From positions 372,001 to 436,000 of the forward strand of contig NZ_JAKKDV010000002.1 in NCBI RefSeq assembly GCF_021728415.1: 64,000 bases of DNA, in the 5' to 3' direction. This DNA is from Flaviramulus multivorans (GTDB taxonomy: Bacteria; Bacteroidota; Bacteroidia; Flavobacteriales; Flavobacteriaceae). Positions 7,752-16,514 of the stretch are shown here, one piece after another (the first letter of the stretch is position 1; every line of letters starts with the position of its first letter). The position numbers and the translations under genes were made by a program. The notes below the pieces were generated by a model, which saw only the letters and a list, made by a program, of their open reading frames with translations, had not been told where the DNA came from and searched no databases.

Positions 7752-8684
7752 TTATTTTACGTTCATCAATTCTACATCAAAAATTAAAGTAGCATTTGGT
7801 GGAATAACGCCTCCAGCACCTCTACTACCATATCCTAAATGACTAGGGATAACAAAACGTGCTTTATCGCCTATTTTTAAAAGTTGAATCCCTTCATCCC
7901 AACCAGAAATGACTTGACCCATACCCAATAAAAAGTCTATAGGTTCATTACGTTTATATGAAGAATCAAAAACAGTTCCATCAGCTAATTGACCTTTATA
8001 ATGCACCGATACGGTTTTACCTTTCTCAGCTTTAGCACCATTTCCATTCTGTAGAATTTGGTAACGTAAACCACTCTCAGTTGATTTAAAACCTGCTGCC
8101 AATTTATCTAATTCAGCTTCGGCTTTAGCCTTCTCTTCAGCCAGTCTTTTTTCTCTAGAACCTTCAAATGTTCTAAAGGCTTCGATGGCATTAAACGATT
8201 CAGCTTCTGAACCTACACGAACAATTTCTAAAGTTTCTATTTTATCACCCTGTTCAATAGCATCAACCACTTCTTGTCCGTGTTCAACCTTACCAAACAC
8301 GGTATGATTATTATCTAACCAAGGTGTTTCAATATGTGTTATAAAAAATTGACTTCCATTAGTTCCAGGACCCGCATTAGCCATTGATAATACACCTGGA
8401 CCATCATGTTTTAAATCTGAATGAAACTCATCATCAAATTGGTAACCAGGGTTTCCTGAACCCGAACCTTGTGGGCAACCGCCTTGAATCATAAAATCTG
8501 GAATGACTCTATGAAATTTTAAACCATCATAATAAGGTGTTCCTTGTGGTTTTACTTTATTTTCTAAATTTCCTTCAGCCAAAGCTACAAAATTACCTAC
8601 TGTTCCAGGTGTTTTTTTGTATTCTAAAGCTACTAGAATTTCTCCTTTTGTTGTGTTAAATTTTGCGTATAAACCGTCTTGCAT
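7752..8684 (-). CDS. cyclophilin-FKBP fusion peptidylprolyl isomerase
   Basis: A 310-residue protein carrying two unrelated prolyl isomerase domains. Residues 1-165 are a cyclophilin (FHRVIPDFMIQGGCPQGSG; GPGTNGSQFFITH; HTVFGKV). Residues 165-200 form a charged helical linker. Residues 200-310 are an FKBP domain (VSVHYKGQLADGTVFDSS; VISGWDEGI; LGYGSRGAGGVIPPNATL). No signal peptide is present, so the protein is probably cytoplasmic and acts in protein folding. Cyclophilin-FKBP fusions of this order are known in Bacteroidota. It is monocistronic: a TAnnTTTG box lies at 8707-8714 and a strong terminator follows. Confidence 0.93.
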   Translation of the reverse strand: MQDGLYAKFNTTKGEILVALEYKKTPGTVGNFVALAEGNLENKVKPQGTPYYDGLKFHRVIPDFMIQGGCPQGSGSGNPGYQFDDEFHSDLKHDGPGVLSMANAGPGTNGSQFFITHIETPWLDNNHTVFGKVEHGQEVVDAIEQGDKIETLEIVRVGSEAESFNAIEAFRTFEGSREKRLAEEKAKAEAELDKLAAGFKSTESGLRYQILQNGNGAKAEKGKTVSVHYKGQLADGTVFDSSYKRNEPIDFLLGMGQVISGWDEGIQLLKIGDKARFVIPSHLGYGSRGAGGVIPPNATLIFDVELMNVK

Positions 8685-8706
8685 TGTTCTAATTTTTAAG
8701 AAAGTG

Positions 8707-8714
8707 CAAATATA
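8707..8714 (-). promoter_or_regulatory. candidate -7 box for the cyclophilin-FKBP gene
   Basis: Minus-strand TATATTTG, an exact TAnnTTTG match, 22 bases upstream of the ATG at 8684. The -33 element is not clear. Confidence 0.45.
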
Positions 8715-8840
8715 AGGAAGTAAGTTAAAATGTTAGGAATTAAAAGGCTTTAAGTTTTAAAACTAATTTGTAGATTTTATATTGAGATGAAACGGGGGAA
8801 ATCATCACTTGATTTAGTTAAAAAAAAAGGATAACTTCGT

Positions 8841-8867
8841 TTACTTGTGCTGAACTTGTTTCAGTAA
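8841..8867. repeat. small extragenic palindrome
   Basis: CTGAA and TTCAG (within 8850-8864) pair around a short loop, and outer bases TTACT and AGTAA extend the stem after a bulge. It lies just upstream of the orphan gene at 8906. The sequence resembles short dispersed extragenic hairpins common in flavobacterial genomes, but no second copy is present in this window, so repeat status is an inference. Confidence 0.35.
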
Positions 8868-8905
8868 CCAAGATTTACATCATTGCATTGAACACAAGCT
8901 GAAAA

Positions 8906-9412
8906 ATGGAACTAATAGGCAGGATAAATAGAAGAAAAATATATTATGTTCAGATTAGAAATAACTCTGAATGGAAATCTTCATTGCCGAAAAATGATTG
9001 GGTTGCTTTTACGATAGCGAATAAGGAAGATGAGGAATTAGTTCCGGTGGTTGTAAAAGTATGCATGAACAAAAATGTATCTTACACTTGTAGTGCTGGA
9101 ACTTTATCATATTGGACAGAACAATACTTTGACGAAGAATTTGTAGGACGTGCTGTAGATTATGAGATTCAGAATAAAAAGGAATTTGATTATGACTCAA
9201 GCCTAATGACTACTTCACATGATAACTTCAGTGAAGGCTTTTGGTTTGCGACAACTCTTGCTCATGACCCTAAAATAGAAATTGACAAAGTTGTTTGTTT
9301 GGATTTTACTCAACGAAAAGTAAAAAAGCATTTGATCGAACTAATTGACAAAATTAATAATGGTTGGTTGCCAAGTGACGAAGAAATTGAATTGGCAGAA
9401 TATGGCAACTGA
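8906..9412 (+). CDS. hypothetical protein, orphan gene in a cassette-like setting
   Basis: A 168-residue soluble protein of unrecognised family, with no signal peptide or membrane segment. It is acidic in the C-terminal half and contains a CSAGTLSYWTEQ segment near residue 60, an MTTSHDNFSEGFWFATTLA segment near residue 102 and a helical C-terminus ending DEEIELAEYGN. The middle region faintly recalls DUF7684-type proteins, but I cannot support that assignment. It stands alone between the minus-strand isomerase and recQ genes. A hairpin lies upstream and a 66-base imperfect palindrome lies directly downstream, an arrangement like a single-gene cassette. No function is proposed. Confidence 0.7.
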   Translation: MELIGRINRRKIYYVQIRNNSEWKSSLPKNDWVAFTIANKEDEELVPVVVKVCMNKNVSYTCSAGTLSYWTEQYFDEEFVGRAVDYEIQNKKEFDYDSSLMTTSHDNFSEGFWFATTLAHDPKIEIDKVVCLDFTQRKVKKHLIELIDKINNGWLPSDEEIELAEYGN

Positions 9413-9433
9413 ATAAAAAAGCCAGCGTACAAC

Positions 9434-9499
9434 AACGTGTATAATTTATTGCTTGTTCTAGCTTACTTTCGAAAACCCTTGCATACAATCACGTTAAAC
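9434..9499. repeat. attC-like imperfect palindrome downstream of the orphan gene
   Basis: The left arm AACGTGTATAA (9434-9444) pairs imperfectly with the right arm ATACAATCACGTT (9483-9495). The right end, GTTAAAC (9493-9499), fits the integron R' core GTTRRRY exactly. The left core (GTACAAC, 9427-9433) deviates from RYYYAAC at one position. Size and asymmetry fit an attC site, but a terminator-like or unrelated fold is possible. No integrase gene is in the window. Confidence 0.35.
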
Positions 9500-9530
9500 A
9501 AACGTAAAAAATGGTAAAATGGATTAAAAA

Positions 9531-11735
9531 TTAATTAGCTACTTCACTAATAAATTTTATACGATATAGTCTAAGTTCTTCATCGTCATAATCACCATCA
9601 AACTCTTTTATAGCCTTGTCAATACTATCAGAATCCGTATCCATAAAATAATCATGAATTTCTTCCTGCTGGTCTTCATCTAAAATCTCGTCTATCCAAT
9701 AGCTTATGTTCAATTTAGTACCAGAATATACAATAGCTTCCATTTCTTTAATAAAATCTTCCATACTCATACCCTTTGATGAAGCAATATCATCAAGCGG
9801 TAATTTTCTATCAATATTTTGAATAATATAAAGCTTGTTCGCTGAATTACTACCAGTAGATTTCACTACTAAATCGTCTGGACGAATAATATCGTTTTCT
9901 TCAACATATTTAGCTATTAACTCCACAAAATCCTTTCCATACTTTTTAGCTTTTCCGTCTCCAACTCCATGAACATTGGCTAGTTCGGTTAAATTTATTG
10001 GGTATTTTAAAGCCATATCCTCCAAAGAAGGATCTTGAAAAATAACAAAAGGCGGTACATCTAATTTTTTAGCGTTCTTTTTACGAAGATCTTTTAACAT
10101 CCCCATTAAAACTTCGTCAGCCACATTACCACTACTTTTTGCACTTGTAATAATGCTTCCATCTTCTTGCTCTCCTTCAAAAATATGATCTTCTGTCATC
10201 ATAAAACTTTCCGGAGTTTTTATAAAGTTTTTACCCGCTTTGGTTAACTTAATAATTCCGTAAGTTTCAATATCCTTTTTTAGATAACCAGCCACTAAAA
10301 CCTGGCGCAATAAAGCCATCCAATACTTTTTATCTTTATCTTTTCCTTTACCAAAAAAGGGTAATTCATTGGTTTTATGAGAGTTTATCAAGGCATTTTC
10401 TTTACCAATGATAACAGCAACCAAATCTTTAGATTTATATTTTTCGTTAGTAATATCAATGGTTTCTAAAAGCAATTTAACATCATCTTGTGCTTCGTGT
10501 TTCTTTTTAGGATGACGAATATTATCATCCATATCGCCACCTTCTCCGGTTTCATTATCAAACTCTTCACCAAAATAATGTAAAATAAATTTTCTCCTTG
10601 AAATGGAAGTTTCAGCAAATGCTACAACTTCTTGTAACAAAGCTTGACCAATTTCTTGTTCTGCTACAGGCTTACCGGACATAAACTTTTCTAACTTTTC
10701 AATGTCTTTATAAGAATAATAGGCTAAACAATGGCCTTCACCGCCATCACGTCCTGCTCTACCAGTTTCTTGGTAATAACTTTCAATACTTTTAGGAATA
10801 TCATGATGAATTACAAAACGTACGTCGGGTTTATCGATACCCATGCCAAATGCAATAGTAGCTACAACCACATCACAATCTTCCATTAAAAACATATCTT
10901 GATGTTTCACGCGTGTTTTTGCATCAAGTCCTGCATGATAAGGCACCGCATTTATACCATTTACTTGAAGCACTTGTGCGAGTTCTTCAACACGTTTTCT
11001 ACTTAAACAGTATATAATGCCAGATTTTCCTTGATTTTGTTTTACAAACCTAATAATATCAGCATCTACATTTTTTGTTTTTGGACGTACTTCGTAGTAT
11101 AAGTTAGGTCGGTTAAAAGAAGCTTTAAATGTTTTAGCTCCAGCAATTCCTAAGTTTTTAATAATATCTTCTTGTACTTTTGGTGTTGCAGTTGCCGTTA
11201 GTCCAATTATCGGAATGTTATCTCCTATTCTACCAATAATATGTCTTAAATTTCGGTATTCTGGTCTAAAATCATGACCCCATTCGCTAATACAATGCGC
11301 CTCATCTATGGCCATAAAAGAAATTTTCACGGACTTTAAAAAATCAACATTTTCTTCTTTGGTAAGCGATTCTGGAGCCACATAAAGCAATTTTGTAACA
11401 CCATTTACAATATCGTGTTTTACTTGTTTTACTTCAGTTTTATTTAGTGAAGAATTTAATACATGTGCTACCCCATCTTCTTTTGATACTCCTCGTATGG
11501 CATCAACTTGATTTTTCATTAAGGCAATTAAAGGAGACACTACAATCGCTGTACCTTCTTGCATTAAAGCGGGTAACTGGTAACAGAGGGATTTTCCTCC
11601 TCCTGTTGGCATAATTACAAATGTGTGATTTCCTAATAAAATGCTCTCTACTACACCTTCTTGAAGACCTTTGAACTTATTAAATCCAAAATATTTTTTT
11701 AACGCAGCATGTAAGTCAGTTTTTGCTATTAACAT
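9531..11735 (-). CDS. recQ: ATP-dependent DNA helicase RecQ
   Basis: A 3'-5' helicase of recombination and replication-fork repair, 734 residues from the ATG at 11735 (a TTG immediately before it is less likely). Helicase motifs are clear: Walker A PTGGGKS (43-49), DEAH in IDEAHCISEWGHDFRPEYR, and the motif VI region QETGRAGRDG. The zinc-binding/RQC region follows but looks shortened and acidic, without an obvious four-cysteine cluster. An HRDC domain lies at about 535-605 (VPPFVIFQDPSLEDMA), followed by a 120-residue acidic C-terminal extension usual for Bacteroidota RecQ. It diverges from the kdsD operon across a 198-bp gap. Confidence 0.93.
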   Translation of the reverse strand: MLIAKTDLHAALKKYFGFNKFKGLQEGVVESILLGNHTFVIMPTGGGKSLCYQLPALMQEGTAIVVSPLIALMKNQVDAIRGVSKEDGVAHVLNSSLNKTEVKQVKHDIVNGVTKLLYVAPESLTKEENVDFLKSVKISFMAIDEAHCISEWGHDFRPEYRNLRHIIGRIGDNIPIIGLTATATPKVQEDIIKNLGIAGAKTFKASFNRPNLYYEVRPKTKNVDADIIRFVKQNQGKSGIIYCLSRKRVEELAQVLQVNGINAVPYHAGLDAKTRVKHQDMFLMEDCDVVVATIAFGMGIDKPDVRFVIHHDIPKSIESYYQETGRAGRDGGEGHCLAYYSYKDIEKLEKFMSGKPVAEQEIGQALLQEVVAFAETSISRRKFILHYFGEEFDNETGEGGDMDDNIRHPKKKHEAQDDVKLLLETIDITNEKYKSKDLVAVIIGKENALINSHKTNELPFFGKGKDKDKKYWMALLRQVLVAGYLKKDIETYGIIKLTKAGKNFIKTPESFMMTEDHIFEGEQEDGSIITSAKSSGNVADEVLMGMLKDLRKKNAKKLDVPPFVIFQDPSLEDMALKYPINLTELANVHGVGDGKAKKYGKDFVELIAKYVEENDIIRPDDLVVKSTGSNSANKLYIIQNIDRKLPLDDIASSKGMSMEDFIKEMEAIVYSGTKLNISYWIDEILDEDQQEEIHDYFMDTDSDSIDKAIKEFDGDYDDEELRLYRIKFISEVAN

Positions 11736-11810
11736 CAATTACTAAAAAATTAATTTATTCGTATAAAACCCAAATCGTCATTAAAATTAATTAACTAATT
11801 TAATATTGTA

Positions 11811-11845
11811 TTTGGAGAACCCTCATATTTTTTTCGTTAGTTTTG
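11811..11845 (+). promoter_or_regulatory. candidate promoter of the kdsD-tatC-lptB operon
   Basis: TTTG at 11811-11814 and TAGTTTTG (TAnnTTTG) at 11838-11845 are separated by 23 bases, at the long end of the -33/-7 spacing reported for Flavobacterium. The box lies 88 bases upstream of the TTG start at 11934. Confidence 0.35.
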
Positions 11846-11933
11846 TAACTAAAATCTAAATTAAAACAAATTAAATTTTGGTCATCCTTAAAGATAACAA
11901 AATCTTTAAAAAGCAACAAAAAAATAGTAAAAT

Positions 11934-12899
11934 TTGAAAGACAATAATTCTATTATAAATATAGCGAAACAAACTATTAAAATGGAAGGAGAATCCATTT
12001 TAAATTTGTCTAACTTAATTACTGATGATTTTGCTCATGCTGTGCAACTCATATATAACTCCAAAGGTCGTGTTATCATTACAGGTATTGGTAAAAGCGC
12101 TATTATAGCAAATAAAATTGTAGCTACCTTAAATTCTACTGGTACACCAGCTATTTTTATGCATGCTGCTGACGCCATTCATGGTGATTTAGGACTTATT
12201 CTTAAAGATGACGTTGTAATTTGTATTTCAAAAAGCGGCAACACTCCAGAAATTAAAGTACTGCTTCCTCTTATTAAAAGTGCTAAAAACAAAATTATTG
12301 CCATTACGGGTAATAAAGCGTCTTTTTTGGGGCAAAATGCAAACTATATCTTGGATGCTTTTGTTGAAAAAGAAGCGTGTCCCAATAATCTAGCGCCTAC
12401 TACTAGTACTACGGCACAACTAGTTATTGGTGATGCACTTGCTGTGTGTTTGCTTGACCTTAGAGGTTTTTCTAGTAATGATTTTGCTAAATATCACCCA
12501 GGTGGTGCTTTAGGTAAAAAACTGTATTTGCGTGTTGAAGACATTTCTTCTGTAAACCAAAAACCAAAAGTGAACCCAGATACGAGTATAAAAAAGGTGA
12601 TTGTTGAAATTTCCGAAAAAATGCTCGGTGTAACGGCGGTTGTTGATAATGACAAGATAATCGGAATTATTACGGATGGCGATTTAAGAAGAATGCTATC
12701 TAAGGTTGATGATTTTTCAAAATTAACCGCTAAGGATATTATGAGTTCTAACCCCAGACGTATTGATAATAGTGCTATGGCTATTGATGCATTGGAGCTT
12801 ATGGAAGCAAACGATATATCGCAATTGCTTGTAGAAGAAAATGGTATATATGCAGGTGTAGTGCATCTGCACGATTTAATAAAAGAAGGTATTATATAA
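11934..12899 (+). CDS. kdsD: D-arabinose 5-phosphate isomerase (KpsF/GutQ family)
   Basis: Converts ribulose 5-phosphate to arabinose 5-phosphate, the first step of KDO synthesis for LPS. The 321-residue protein has an N-terminal SIS sugar-isomerase domain (about 35-170; GRVIITGIGKSAIIANKIV, then CISKSGNTPE) and two C-terminal CBS domains (about 200-320; SEKMLGVTAVVDNDKIIGI and the final VHLHDLIKEG block). The start chosen is TTG at 11934, because family members begin about 16 residues before the first in-frame ATG. Its stop overlaps the tatC start (TAATG). The order kdsD-tatC-carboxymuconolactone decarboxylase-lptB next to recQ is a familiar flavobacterial arrangement. Confidence 0.93.
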   Translation: MKDNNSIINIAKQTIKMEGESILNLSNLITDDFAHAVQLIYNSKGRVIITGIGKSAIIANKIVATLNSTGTPAIFMHAADAIHGDLGLILKDDVVICISKSGNTPEIKVLLPLIKSAKNKIIAITGNKASFLGQNANYILDAFVEKEACPNNLAPTTSTTAQLVIGDALAVCLLDLRGFSSNDFAKYHPGGALGKKLYLRVEDISSVNQKPKVNPDTSIKKVIVEISEKMLGVTAVVDNDKIIGIITDGDLRRMLSKVDDFSKLTAKDIMSSNPRRIDNSAMAIDALELMEANDISQLLVEENGIYAGVVHLHDLIKEGII

Positions 12900-13723
12900 T
12901 GGCGAAAAAAGATATTAATGAGATGTCTTTTTTAGATCATCTTGAAGATTTACGCTGGCATTTAATTCGAATTTGCATTGCAGTTATTAGTGTTGCGACT
13001 TTAGCTTTTATTTTTAGCCGTTTTATTTTTGAGCAAATTATTTTTGCGCCCTTAAAAATGAACTTCCCAACCTATGATTTTCTATGTAGGGCAGCAAATT
13101 ATATAGGTGTTAGCACCACTTTTTGTGCTGAAGAAATGCCAATGATTATTCAAAACCGTACCATGGCGGGGCAGTTTTCAGCAGATATTTGGACCGCTAT
13201 TTTAGGTGGATTTGTTATCTCATTTCCTTATGTAATTTATCAACTTTGGAAATTTATTAGCCCCGGATTGCATCAAAATGAACGCAAACATTCGCGTGGG
13301 TTTATCATTATTTCATCGTTATTATTCTTTATAGGCGTCTTATTTGGGTATTATATAGTAACCCCGCTTTCGCTTAATTTTTTAGCGAATTATAGCATTT
13401 CTGATGTTGTTGACAATCAAATAGATATTAGCTCATACATTGCTTTAGTGCGTTCTTCTGCGTTAGCATCGGGCTTAATTTTCGAATTGCCAATAATTAT
13501 TTACTTTTTAACAAAAGTAGGTTTGGTTACCCCAGAGGTTTTAAGAAAATACAGAAAGTATGCCTTGGTTTTAGTGTTAGTGCTATCGGCAATCATTACG
13601 CCACCAGATATTGCAAGTCAGGTTATAGTAGCTATCCCGATTTTAATTTTATACCAAGTAAGTATTTACATTTCAAAAATTGTAGTTAGAAATCAAAAAC
13701 GAAAAGAGAAAAAGCATGTCTGA
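12899..13723 (+). CDS. tatC: twin-arginine translocase subunit TatC
   Basis: The receptor subunit of the Tat system, which exports folded proteins with twin-arginine signal peptides across the inner membrane. The N-terminus MSFLDHLEDLRWHLIR (residues 9-24) carries the conserved helix before TM1, and six membrane helices follow. The motif YQLWKFISPGLHQNERK, at the end of TM2, is typical. The 274-residue length includes a longer periplasmic loop between TM1 and TM2 than in Escherichia coli. The ATG overlaps the kdsD stop by one base and the end overlaps the next gene by 8 bases, so translation is probably coupled. No tatA gene is in this window. Confidence 0.95.
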   Translation: MAKKDINEMSFLDHLEDLRWHLIRICIAVISVATLAFIFSRFIFEQIIFAPLKMNFPTYDFLCRAANYIGVSTTFCAEEMPMIIQNRTMAGQFSADIWTAILGGFVISFPYVIYQLWKFISPGLHQNERKHSRGFIIISSLLFFIGVLFGYYIVTPLSLNFLANYSISDVVDNQIDISSYIALVRSSALASGLIFELPIIIYFLTKVGLVTPEVLRKYRKYALVLVLVLSAIITPPDIASQVIVAIPILILYQVSIYISKIVVRNQKRKEKKHV

Positions 13724-14063
13724 TATTGTTACTGAATTTAATGATTATCGTTCTAGGATGAATGATAAAATTCTTGCTGATAACAACAAAGTTATTAAGC
13801 GTATTTTTAATTTAGATACGAACGCTTACGCAGAAGGGGCTTTAGATGTTAAAACAAAAGAACTTCTTGGTTTAGTGGCTTCTGCTGTTTTACGATGTGA
13901 TGATTGTGTAAAGTATCATTTAGAAACAAGCTATAAAATGGGATTAAAAAAAGAAGAAGTTGTTGAAGCTTTAAGTATCGCTACTTTGGTTGGTGGTACT
14001 ATTGTAATACCACATTTACGACGCGCCTACGAATTTTGGGATGCTTTGGAAGCCAATAAATAG
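13716..14063 (+). CDS. carboxymuconolactone decarboxylase family protein (AhpD-like)
   Basis: A 115-residue helical protein of the CMD/AhpD superfamily. It keeps the redox motif CDDC with a downstream histidine (Cys61, Cys64, His68), as in AhpD alkylhydroperoxidases, which suggests thiol-dependent peroxidase or disulfide chemistry and not lactone decarboxylation. Its physiological partner is not known. It overlaps tatC by 8 bases and is followed 24 bases later by lptB, so it belongs to the kdsD-tatC-lptB transcript. Confidence 0.88.
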   Translation: MSDIVTEFNDYRSRMNDKILADNNKVIKRIFNLDTNAYAEGALDVKTKELLGLVASAVLRCDDCVKYHLETSYKMGLKKEEVVEALSIATLVGGTIVIPHLRRAYEFWDALEANK

Positions 14064-14086
14064 ATAAAATTTACGTTATTGCAAAT

Positions 14087-14827
14087 ATGATTTTAAGAGC
14101 CGAAAATTTAATGAAGTCCTATAGCGGACGAAAAGTAGTAAAAGATGTTTCCTTGGAAGTTAACCAAGGTGAAATTGTAGGTCTTTTAGGTCCTAACGGA
14201 GCAGGAAAAACAACCTCTTTTTACATGATTGTAGGCCTTATAAAACCCAATGGTGGGCATATTTATTTAGATAATACCGAAATAACCAAATACCCCATGT
14301 ACAAACGGGCTCAAAACGGCATAGGCTATTTGGCGCAAGAAGCATCGGTATTTAGAAAATTGAGTATTGAGGACAATATTTTAAGCGTGTTACAGCTTAC
14401 TAAACTTAGCAAAAAAGAGCAGCATCATAAAATGGAGTCGCTTATTGAAGAATTTGGTTTAGGGCATATTAGAAAAAGTCGTGGCGATTTATTGTCTGGT
14501 GGTGAGCGTAGACGAACAGAAATTGCACGTGCCTTAGCAACTGACCCTAATTTTATTCTTTTGGATGAGCCTTTTGCAGGAGTAGACCCGGTGGCAGTAG
14601 AAGATATTCAACGTATTGTAGCACAACTTACCAAAAAGAATATTGGTATTTTAATTACCGACCACAACGTACAAGAAACCCTTGCAATTACTGATAGAAC
14701 CTATTTAATGTTTGAAGGTAGTATTCTTAAAGCTGGTGAACCTGAAGAGCTTGCCAATGATGAAATGGTACGTAAAGTGTATTTAGGGCAAAACTTCGAA
14801 CTTCGTAAAAAAAAGATTAGAGATTAG
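14087..14827 (+). CDS. lptB: LPS export ABC transporter ATPase LptB
   Basis: The cytoplasmic ATPase of the LptB2FGC complex that extracts LPS from the inner membrane and drives it through the Lpt bridge. At 246 residues it shows Walker [10 protein letters not shown] (35-43), the signature LSGGERRR, and Walker [14 protein letters not shown]. The last two features, with the [13 protein letters not shown]-loop region, are specific to LptB among ABC ATPases. It is the last gene of the kdsD-tatC-CMD-lptB operon, so one transcript joins KDO supply with LPS export. Its stop overlaps the stop of the convergent DUF808 gene by 4 bases. Confidence 0.95.
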   Translation: MILRAENLMKSYSGRKVVKDVSLEVNQGEIVGLLGPNGAGKTTSFYMIVGLIKPNGGHIYLDNTEITKYPMYKRAQNGIGYLAQEASVFRKLSIEDNILSVLQLTKLSKKEQHHKMESLIEEFGLGHIRKSRGDLLSGGERRRTEIARALATDPNFILLDEPFAGVDPVAVEDIQRIVAQLTKKNIGILITDHNVQETLAITDRTYLMFEGSILKAGEPEELANDEMVRKVYLGQNFELRKKKIRD

Positions 14828-15717
14828 TTATCGGCATTTTTCTTATAAAAAATCTTTTTAAAAATTTTCACAAAAAATAAAGATAAAATTCCAACCAGAA
14901 GTCCAACAATAATTTCTTCAACAATTGTCGGTAATTCTATTTTCTCTAAAAAGTGATGAATATATTCCACATTATGAGAAAAAATACCACCTGCTACAAG
15001 TATTAACGCAATTGTACCTATTACGGCTAAACTCTTTATTATTATCGGTAAAGCTCTAATTAATAAGTAACCTATGGTTTTTGAAATGCTTTTCTCTCTT
15101 TTACTGAATTTAACTAGCCTGTAGCCTAAATCATCCATTCTAACTATTAATGCCACAATACCATAAACTCCAACAGTAGCAATAATACAAACAATTGAGA
15201 CTACTAAAACCTGGAATAAAATGGGTTTTTCTAATACCGTTCCAAGTGCAATAATGACAATTTCAACTGATAAAATGAAATCTGTAAAAATGGCTGATTT
15301 TATCTTTGTTTTTTCAAGCTCTAATAGTTCTTTTTTAGAAAGATTAGCCTTTAAACCTACGTGCTCTTCAGTTTCAGTTTCATGAGGCACAACGTATTCA
15401 TAAATTTTTTCCGCGCCTTCATAAGCCAAATAAATGGCACCAAGAATAAGCGCTAATGTAATTGCCCAAGGCGCAAAAGCACTTAGTAAAAATGCAACTG
15501 GGAGGATAATAAGCTTGTTTCGCGCAGATCCTTTGGTTATTGCCCAAAGCACAGGCAACTCTCTAGAGGAAACAAAACCAGTTGCTTTTTCAGCATTTAC
15601 CGCTAAGTCATCCCCTAAAATACCCGCTGTTTTTTTTGTGGATATTTTACTCATAACTACTACATCATCCATTAATGCAGCAATATCATCTAGTAAAGCA
15701 AAAAAACCAGAAGCCAT
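14824..15717 (-). CDS. DUF808 family membrane protein (YedI-like)
   Basis: A 297-residue inner-membrane protein with a DUF808 domain over nearly its full length. It has at least six hydrophobic helices and the family N-terminus [18 protein letters not shown]. The block [20 protein letters not shown] (about residues 29-48) is conserved in this family. Function is unknown; the Escherichia coli relative is YedI. It is convergent with lptB, overlapping it by 4 bases, and lies 8 bases downstream of the phosphatidylserine synthase gene on the same strand. Confidence 0.9.
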   Translation of the reverse strand: MASGFFALLDDIAALMDDVVVMSKISTKKTAGILGDDLAVNAEKATGFVSSRELPVLWAITKGSARNKLIILPVAFLLSAFAPWAITLALILGAIYLAYEGAEKIYEYVVPHETETEEHVGLKANLSKKELLELEKTKIKSAIFTDFILSVEIVIIALGTVLEKPILFQVLVVSIVCIIATVGVYGIVALIVRMDDLGYRLVKFSKREKSISKTIGYLLIRALPIIIKSLAVIGTIALILVAGGIFSHNVEYIHHFLEKIELPTIVEEIIVGLLVGILSLFFVKIFKKIFYKKNADN

Positions 15718-15725
15718 TTAAAATT

Positions 15726-16427
15726 TTATTTTGAAGTTAAATTATCTAGTAAAGACATGAGTATGTAAAGCAGAATAATCATAGGTATGGCTGCAAAATG
15801 CAAAACAATTAATAATACCAAACACAGTAAAATAAAAATATATCTAGTTGCATTTCCTTTAAAACTATAATCTTTAAACTTTAAAGCAAAAAGTTTGATG
15901 CTTGAATTTAGTAGATAACAGCTTAGTATGGTAAGGCCAATTAAAAACCATTCGTTAAGAATAATAGCGTTAATAGCATCACTATTTTGAAACTCTAAAA
16001 TTAATGGTAATGATACTATTAGAAGTGTATTTGCAGGCGTTGGTAAGCCTTTAAAATACGTTTGTTGGTCTTCGTCAATATTAAATTTTGCCAGTCGGTA
16101 AGCAGATGCCAAGGTTATTGCTAAACCAAAATATGGCATAACATTGGTTTCTCCCCAGCTTAAATCGGAAAGCTCGATAAGCTTATAAACTATCAATCCT
16201 GGTACTACTCCACTCGTAACCATATCTGCCAACGAATCAAGCTGTACGCCTAAATCGCTTTGTACGTTTAGTTTTCTGGCCGCAAAACCATCAAAAAAAT
16301 CGAAAAATATACCGAGAAAAACAAAAAATGAAGCCGTTACAAAGTTACTGTTAACCACAAAAATAACAGCAATACAGCCACAAAGTAGGTTTAAGAGCGT
16401 TAATCCATTTGGTATAAATTTCTTCAT
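15726..16427 (-). CDS. pssA: CDP-diacylglycerol-serine O-phosphatidyltransferase
   Basis: An integral membrane CDP-alcohol phosphatidyltransferase that makes phosphatidylserine, precursor of phosphatidylethanolamine. The catalytic signature DGx2ARx8Gx3Dx3D is complete: D46-G47, A50-R51, G60, D64 and D68. The 233-residue protein has about eight hydrophobic segments and the N-terminus FIPNGLTLLNLLCG found in type II PssA. It is probably co-transcribed with the downstream DUF808 gene. Assignment to serine and not another alcohol rests on family resemblance. Confidence 0.9.
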   Translation of the reverse strand: MKKFIPNGLTLLNLLCGCIAVIFVVNSNFVTASFFVFLGIFFDFFDGFAARKLNVQSDLGVQLDSLADMVTSGVVPGLIVYKLIELSDLSWGETNVMPYFGLAITLASAYRLAKFNIDEDQQTYFKGLPTPANTLLIVSLPLILEFQNSDAINAIILNEWFLIGLTILSCYLLNSSIKLFALKFKDYSFKGNATRYIFILLCLVLLIVLHFAAIPMIILLYILMSLLDNLTSK

Positions 16428-16514
16428 ATATTTATTTTAATATTGTAAAAATAGCAAACAATTTCAGTTGAAAGCAATATCTGTTATATTTTCAAGTTTA
16501 TAGGTTTAAATATT

